Of a stretch of DNA of 57,173 bases, positions 52,922-57,173 are shown in pieces (within the stretch, counting starts at the first letter, position 1; the number at the start of each line of letters is the position of its first letter). Position numbers and translations under genes: made by a program. Source of the DNA: CAYLLE01 sp964384485 (GTDB lineage: Bacteria; Spirochaetota; Spirochaetia; CAYLLE01); NCBI GenBank assembly GCA_964384485.1, contig CAYLLE010000007.1:1-57173 (forward strand), given 5' to 3'. Below the pieces are notes generated by a model. It did not search any database and was not told the origin of the DNA. It worked only from the letters and a program-made list of their open reading frames with translations.

Positions 52922-53953
52922 ATGAAAAAATTAATACTGCTGGGAATAATTGCTTTTCTTACGATTTTACCCGCTGCTGCACAGTCCACCATGAATTTTG
53001 ACACGATGCAGCAGGAATTTCAGAGTTTTGCCGATTCGGTAGCGGAAGCGCTTCCCCTGAATGCTTCTATCGGGCACCAATGGTCCGACGCGTATATCGG
53101 GCAGCTCTTCTCGTTTCCGCCCCATTTAGGGATCGGCGCGACTTTCGGTTTTACAACCATACCGCTGAGCTCGGTCACAAACGTATTTTCCGGGTTAGGC
53201 GTAGCGGTACCGTCGGAGCTGGAAGACTTGACGAAATACGGGGGAATTCCCCTTCCGGGCTACAGCATTGACGCGAGAATCGGGGGAATCGGAATACCTT
53301 CGGACATCGGAGTAAAATTCGGAGTTCTGCATAAGGACGGCATCTTATCCCTTCCCTTTGACCTGGAGTACAATCATTTTGGTGTTGATTTCCGGTTCGC
53401 CCTTCTTAAGGGTAACATCATCCTGCCAAAACTTTCCGTAGGCGCCGGATACAACTATGTCTTTGGTGCAATGAATTTCGCTGCCGGCCTGGGAACCACG
53501 GAAATTACCAGTTTTACCGCTCCCGACGGCACAACATACGATCTTTCGCTCACCGATCCGAATCTTAGATTCGAATGGGAATCATCAGTCATTGATCTAA
53601 AGGCTCAGATCAGCAAGAAGATCCTGTTTATAACCCCGTATGCCGGAGTAGGCGCATCGGTAGGGCTTTCAACAGCCGGAGGCGGATTACATTCCGAGCT
53701 TCTTTTAAACGGTGACCCCATCACGGAAGAAGAAATTGCTCAGATAGAGGCCGCCTTCGAGGACGCGGGACAAGATCCTCCCGATCTCTCCTCGTTAGGA
53801 TTAATTGTTGACAGCGGTGTAAACGGCTGGACCTTCCGGGTTTTCGGCGGATTTTCTCTAAATATCCTCATCGCCAAGCTTGATGTAGGCGCGGTATACG
53901 ATTTTATCGGAGGATACTGGGGCGGATCAATCGGAGCACGGATTCAGTTATAG
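52922..53953 (+). CDS. Predicted outer-membrane beta-barrel protein
   Basis: A 343-residue exported protein with signal peptide MKKLILLGIIAFLTILPAAAQ. The mature part alternates amphipathic strands rich in Gly/aromatics (VDFRFALLKGNIILPKLSVGAGYNYVFG, GASVGLSTAGGG) and ends GSIGARIQL. The overall pattern resembles FadL-like/treponemal barrel proteins, without a specific match. GGAGG precedes the ATG. A solo mobile repeat unit begins 12 bp after the stop. Confidence 0.7.
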   Translation: MKKLILLGIIAFLTILPAAAQSTMNFDTMQQEFQSFADSVAEALPLNASIGHQWSDAYIGQLFSFPPHLGIGATFGFTTIPLSSVTNVFSGLGVAVPSELEDLTKYGGIPLPGYSIDARIGGIGIPSDIGVKFGVLHKDGILSLPFDLEYNHFGVDFRFALLKGNIILPKLSVGAGYNYVFGAMNFAAGLGTTEITSFTAPDGTTYDLSLTDPNLRFEWESSVIDLKAQISKKILFITPYAGVGASVGLSTAGGGLHSELLLNGDPITEEEIAQIEAAFEDAGQDPPDLSSLGLIVDSGVNGWTFRVFGGFSLNILIAKLDVGAVYDFIGGYWGGSIGARIQL

Positions 53954-53965
53954 ACCCTCTCAAAC

Positions 53966-54057
53966 CAGCAATTCCCGGTCGACACCTTGTGCGATTTAGA
54001 AGCGGCCATAATTACACATAATATATAAATTTAGATCGGGTTGACCGGGAATTGCTG
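53966..54057 (+). mobile_element. Solo A-unit of the MITE-like repeat, copy 6 (92 bp)
   Basis: Only the A half: starts CAGCAATTCCCGGTCGACAC, ends GGGTTGACCGGGAATTGCTG, with the family's AT-rich core between. Flanks are CTCTCAAAC (53957-53965) and CTCTTAAAC (54058-54066), a 9-bp duplication with one mismatch. It fills the gap between two convergent genes. Confidence 0.88.
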
Positions 54058-54074
54058 CTCTTAAACCGAATTGA

Positions 54075-54563
54075 TCAGTCTTTTACTTTGTATCTGCTCC
54101 TGATAATGGTGTAGAGTGCGGTAAGGGCGGGATGACCGGCGGATCCGATCATTCCGTCCTGAAGCATATCATTCCTCTCGCGCTTAAACCACCGGTAGAG
54201 TCTTCCCGCCCCGTCCTTAGGATCGTCCGCGGCCCAGCACAGCTTCGCTATCTGCCTCATCTCCTGCCGGTTAAAGAAAACACGCTGCTGATTCACCACG
54301 ATAATAAAAGACCCGTCCTTTTCTTCAATATCAACAGCCCCGGGATCAGGTTTTTGGTTAACCGTCTTCCTAGGTGAAGGGCCTGAAGCGCCTGTTTTCT
54401 TCAGGGTTTTATTGAGCCGGTCAATCTCACGGTTGTGAATTATAACCGCGGACTGTCTAATAAGAGTACGGAGCCCGTCTTCATCATCAATCCGGCCGAT
54501 CAATTCGAACAGTTCCTTACGAAGGACTTCTACACCTTCGTCCTTTTTTTCTTTTTTCGCCAT
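54075..54563 (-). CDS. Hypothetical protein
   Basis: A 162-residue soluble protein with a Lys-rich N-terminus, a helical part (LRTLIRQSAVIIHNREIDRL) and a beta/helix C-terminal half (FIIVVNQQRVFFNRQEMRQIAKLCW). No domain recognised. It follows the antiporter gene by 15 bp in the same direction, so probably co-transcribed. Confidence 0.6.
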   Translation of the reverse strand: MAKKEKKDEGVEVLRKELFELIGRIDDEDGLRTLIRQSAVIIHNREIDRLNKTLKKTGASGPSPRKTVNQKPDPGAVDIEEKDGSFIIVVNQQRVFFNRQEMRQIAKLCWAADDPKDGAGRLYRWFKRERNDMLQDGMIGSAGHPALTALYTIIRSRYKVKD

Positions 54564-54578
54564 TCGGAACCTCCAACG

Positions 54579-56186
54579 CTATTTAAAAAGCCCGGACAGA
54601 AGATCTTCTCCCATGTCTCCCGGGTTTTTTATTTTCTGCAGCTCATCCACAAGCTCTTTGAGTTCCAGAATCACCTCCAGCAGAAGGAGCCGTACCAGCA
54701 GCTCATTAACCGGATCGGTATTTACGGCAATTTTGCCGTCCTTCTGATCCAAAGATATCAGTACTTCGTCTTTTCTGATGTGATACAGATGCTGATTGAA
54801 ATCCACCCGCTGGGTATAAAATTCCTCATCTCGGAAAGCCCTTAAAATCCTTGTCCTGAGGAAATCCGCGGTCTGGGGTGATTGAAGATCCAAGGAAATA
54901 TGAATTGGGGTCTTCGCCGCCCCTTTTGCTTTGAGTTTTGACCGGTATCCCGATCCGCCCTTAAATGTGGACACAAGAAGAGGCGGAGCGAGGATACTTG
55001 CCGCAAGCATAGTTATAACCGCCACGCCGAACAGTTCCGGACCAATTACCCCCGCGGTAAGACCGATCCCGGCAACAATCAGGGTTACCTCTCCCCGGGG
55101 AAGCATTCCGGCCCCGATCCTGACGGCGCCCTTCAGGTTGAATCCTGCCGCTAAAGCCGGTAATCCGCAGCCGAGCATCTTCGCTGCAACAGCAATGGCG
55201 GTAAAAATCAGACCGAACAAAAAGATATCGGTCATGGCGCTGAAGTTAACCATCATTCCCATCACCGCGAAGAATATTGGAACAAAGAATTGATACGCAC
55301 CTTGAAGGTACTCCCGGATCTCATGAGCCACATCGGTCTGGGAAAGGGAAAGCCCGGTTACGTAAGCTCCGATGATCATTGCCAGACCGGCCATCTCGGA
55401 AAGTCCCGCGAAGAACAGTGCCAATCCAAAGGCGGTGGAAGCAATTATCTCCATCGAGTGAAGCCGCTTGAGTCCTTTTGTCAGAAGGGGCGCGATAAGA
55501 ATTCCTACAATTGTGAACCCGATCCAGAATCCGAAAGCTTTTAGGGCAATAAGGCCTATTTCTCCCCATTCAATACCGGTACCGGCAGCACCGGCTCTGG
55601 CAATACCCACAACCACCGCCAGAAGGATAATACCCGCCACGTCATCCAAAACCGCCGCGGCCAATATGGTTACCCCTTCCGGAGAAGACATCTTCCGTTT
55701 TTCGGAAAGAATCCGGGCCGTTATACCCACCGATGTCGCGGTAGACAAGGTTCCCAGAAAAAGAGCTGCCGGATCCATGAAACTGTCCACTCCGGGAAGA
55801 AAGAGTACCGCGGCAAAATCTCCCAGGGCAAACGAAACAATTACCCCGCCTAGACCCACCAGAGAAGCGACGCCGGAGAACCGCAGAAAAGTAGGCAGAT
55901 CCGTCTCAAGCCCCGCGATAAACAGGAGGAAGATGGAAGCAACCACGGAAAAAGCATAAATTTCCGGCGTGACCGGCAGGGTTCCTTCAATAAGCGGAAA
56001 CAGGGGCTGGTCGAGAACAGGCAGACGGATGCTTCCCAAGGCAAACGGCCCGATCACCATCCCGGCGACCAGTTCGCCAAGCACCCGGGGCTGTTTCAGG
56101 TACTTCTGGAAAATAAAACCGAATATCCGTGTTGCAATAATGATAGCTGCAAGCTGGAGAACGAGAATTGTCATTTCATGAGTCAT
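54579..56186 (-). CDS. CPA2-family cation:proton antiporter
   Basis: A 535-residue membrane protein with about 12 transmembrane segments: GELVAGMVIGPFALG at the start of the fold, FLLFIAGLETDL, AAVLDDVAGIILLAVVVG (the paired Asp of the ion site) and GMLPRGEVTLIVAGIGL. A ~140-residue cytoplasmic tail lacks an obvious TrkA-N motif. It exchanges Na+ or K+ for protons. It follows a PTS EIIA gene by 28 bp, a pairing that suggests control by phosphorylation of that protein. Confidence 0.87.
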   Translation of the reverse strand: MTHEMTILVLQLAAIIIATRIFGFIFQKYLKQPRVLGELVAGMVIGPFALGSIRLPVLDQPLFPLIEGTLPVTPEIYAFSVVASIFLLFIAGLETDLPTFLRFSGVASLVGLGGVIVSFALGDFAAVLFLPGVDSFMDPAALFLGTLSTATSVGITARILSEKRKMSSPEGVTILAAAVLDDVAGIILLAVVVGIARAGAAGTGIEWGEIGLIALKAFGFWIGFTIVGILIAPLLTKGLKRLHSMEIIASTAFGLALFFAGLSEMAGLAMIIGAYVTGLSLSQTDVAHEIREYLQGAYQFFVPIFFAVMGMMVNFSAMTDIFLFGLIFTAIAVAAKMLGCGLPALAAGFNLKGAVRIGAGMLPRGEVTLIVAGIGLTAGVIGPELFGVAVITMLAASILAPPLLVSTFKGGSGYRSKLKAKGAAKTPIHISLDLQSPQTADFLRTRILRAFRDEEFYTQRVDFNQHLYHIRKDEVLISLDQKDGKIAVNTDPVNELLVRLLLLEVILELKELVDELQKIKNPGDMGEDLLSGLFK

Positions 56187-56214
56187 CGCTATCTCTCTTC
56201 AAATAAGACCGGTT

Positions 56215-56661
56215 CTACCGGGTTAAAATTGATAACATTTCTTCAGGCGCATCCGCTTCAATCAGTCTTTTTCTGATATTTTCATCGTTCAGAATTCTGC
56301 TAATCTGCGCGAGGAACTGAATATGAGGCCCGGACCTGTTAAGGGGCGAAAGAGTCATGATGAAAATCCGGCACGGCTGGGAATCCAGAGATTCGAACTC
56401 CACAGGTTCTTTGGTCAATCCCACACACGCGACAAGCTCCGAAACAGCATCGGTTTTACCATGGGGTATGGCAATACCGTGTTTCATCCCGGTGGACATT
56501 TTTGCTTCCCGTTCAAGGACAGCGGTAAGGGCCTTTTGTTTGTCCCGTACCTTTCCCGAAGCGGATATAAGGTCTATCAGTGATTTGATTACTTCATCTT
56601 TTGTTGTTCCCGGCAAATCATTGGCAACGGTACTCCGGGAAAGTACTTTTCTGAGATTCAT
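56215..56661 (-). CDS. PTS EIIA domain protein, PtsN/fructose type
   Basis: A 148-residue single EIIA domain; the phosphorylatable histidine is in GIAIPHGKT (His67). No EIIB/EIIC genes are present, so it is regulatory rather than part of a sugar uptake system. It is the first gene of the unit with the CPA2 antiporter, a likely target, as PtsN-like proteins control potassium and ion transport in other bacteria. Confidence 0.85.
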   Translation of the reverse strand: MNLRKVLSRSTVANDLPGTTKDEVIKSLIDLISASGKVRDKQKALTAVLEREAKMSTGMKHGIAIPHGKTDAVSELVACVGLTKEPVEFESLDSQPCRIFIMTLSPLNRSGPHIQFLAQISRILNDENIRKRLIEADAPEEMLSILTR

Positions 56662-56689
56662 TGCATTACCATAGGGATGGAATCAAACC

Positions 56690-56718
56690 TTGTCAAGAAC
56701 TGAACATTGTGGGATAGT
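56690..56718 (+). promoter_or_regulatory. Predicted promoter of the cupin gene
   Basis: TTGTCA (56690-56695) and GATAGT (56713-56718) with a 17-bp spacer, 28 bp upstream of the cupin ATG. Confidence 0.4.
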
Positions 56719-56745
56719 TTTCCGTGTATAGACAGGAGGAATCGA

Positions 56746-57096
56746 ATGATAAAGAGACGGCAGGATATGAAATCTGAAGAAAGAAAAAATATGCGCGGCG
56801 GATCCGGAACAATCGGTATTGTTCATCTCGCTGATAAAGAACAGATACACCACGGACGGCTCCTCGCGGAAATAACAATCCCCCCCGGCGGCAGTATCGG
56901 CGAACATGAACATAAAGACGAAACTGAGTACTACATCATCCTGGAAGGGGAAGGTTTTGTTAACGAAGGCGAAGGTGAGATTTCCGTCTCGGCCGGCGAT
57001 GTAGTCATTACGGGAAACGGGGCCGTTCACAGCATCAGGAATTCCGGAGAATGCCCCATACGGATGATCGCCCTGATAATCACCGGTACCGGATAA
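56746..57096 (+). CDS. Cupin-domain protein
   Basis: A 116-residue single cupin barrel with the metal motifs IGEHEHKDETEYYIILEGEG (motif 1, two His and a Glu) and VVITGNGAVHSIRNSG (motif 2, His). AGGAGG before 56746 sets the start; an earlier in-frame ATG lacks one. Small cupins of this kind bind sugars or act as oxidoreductases/isomerases; the substrate is unknown. Its stop is 6 bp before repeat sequence. Confidence 0.82.
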   Translation: MIKRRQDMKSEERKNMRGGSGTIGIVHLADKEQIHHGRLLAEITIPPGGSIGEHEHKDETEYYIILEGEGFVNEGEGEISVSAGDVVITGNGAVHSIRNSGECPIRMIALIITGTG

Positions 57097-57102
57097 AAAC
57101 AC

Positions 57103-57173
57103 CGCAATTCCCGGTGATGACAGCAAATCCCGGTCAACTCCTTTTGTGATTAAGAAAAGGCCATAATTTCATA
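57103..57173 (+). repeat. Composite repeat, copy 7 (A unit start, preceded by an isolated B-type arm; cut by window end)
   Basis: From 57121 the sequence is a typical element start (CAGCAAATCCCGGTCAAC) running into the AT core until the window ends. Directly before it, CGCAATTCCCGGTGATGA (57103-57120) is a lone B-type outer arm in the same reading direction. This looks like one copy inserted into the tip of another; the right end is outside the window. Confidence 0.8.

Overview
The window reads as one contig of a free-living, diderm, probably anaerobic bacterium, most likely a spirochaete (Spirochaetales). This is inferred from gene content: a TamB-BamA pair, many signal-peptidase-II lipoproteins and LPP20/CsgG-like exported proteins, an archaeal-type UMP kinase, and a RodZ/LolA/RimO neighbourhood. 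There are no rRNA or tRNA genes, no CRISPR array, no phage genes and no transposase. A run of 100 Ns (2076-2175) interrupts tamB. Both ends of the window lie inside copies of the same dispersed repeat, as expected where a short-read assembly stops.

Layout. 77-6269: a small hypothetical gene, then tamB and an Omp85 (BamA/TamA) gene. 6301-9548: a GH4 glycosidase, then a sensor-like periplasmic protein, an ECF sigma factor and a zinc-type anti-sigma factor. 9578-22561: a large amino-acid (probably aromatic/branched-chain) oxidation locus. The leftward unit is iorA-iorB-paaK-paaK-ACT-thioesterase. The rightward unit is a liv-type ABC transporter with a third paaK, followed by a convergent aminotransferase. 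22581-26939: URO-D-like enzyme, small membrane protein, a shrunken class-III aminotransferase relative and PcrA helicase. 27217-32909: hypothetical gene, rimO, rodZ-like, lolA, UVR-motif protein and pyrH. 32887-39553: TPR-like lipoprotein, radical SAM activase, hypothetical gene, rsmG, mnmG and mnmE. 39773-48107: coiled-coil protein, glycerophosphodiesterase, a four-gene exported LPP20/CsgG-like operon and a large lipoprotein. 48287-57096: alr, pepT, FHA protein, glnA, outer-membrane barrel, hypothetical gene, CPA2 antiporter with a PTS EIIA protein, and a cupin.

The most unusual structure is a family of short non-coding mobile repeats, seven copies in 57 kb, all intergenic. The full form is about 200 bp and has four related ~18-bp arms in alternating orientation (A-left, A-right, B-left, B-right), AT-rich cores and a central GC/AT hairpin. 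It begins CAG and ends CTG or a close variant. Copies at 26988-27189 and 31936-32132 are flanked by exact 10-bp direct repeats, the copy at 30889-31087 by a 9-bp one, and a solo A-unit (53966-54057) by a 9-bp repeat with one mismatch. This is strong sequence evidence for transposition of a MITE-like element whose half-unit can move alone.

A second regulatory signal links two distant loci. Paired imperfect palindromes (consensus roughly TRCATAWATRTRTR), spaced 30-31 bp apart, lie between the divergent iorA and liv promoters and again upstream of glnA. This suggests one regulator connects amino-acid uptake and oxidation to ammonia assimilation.
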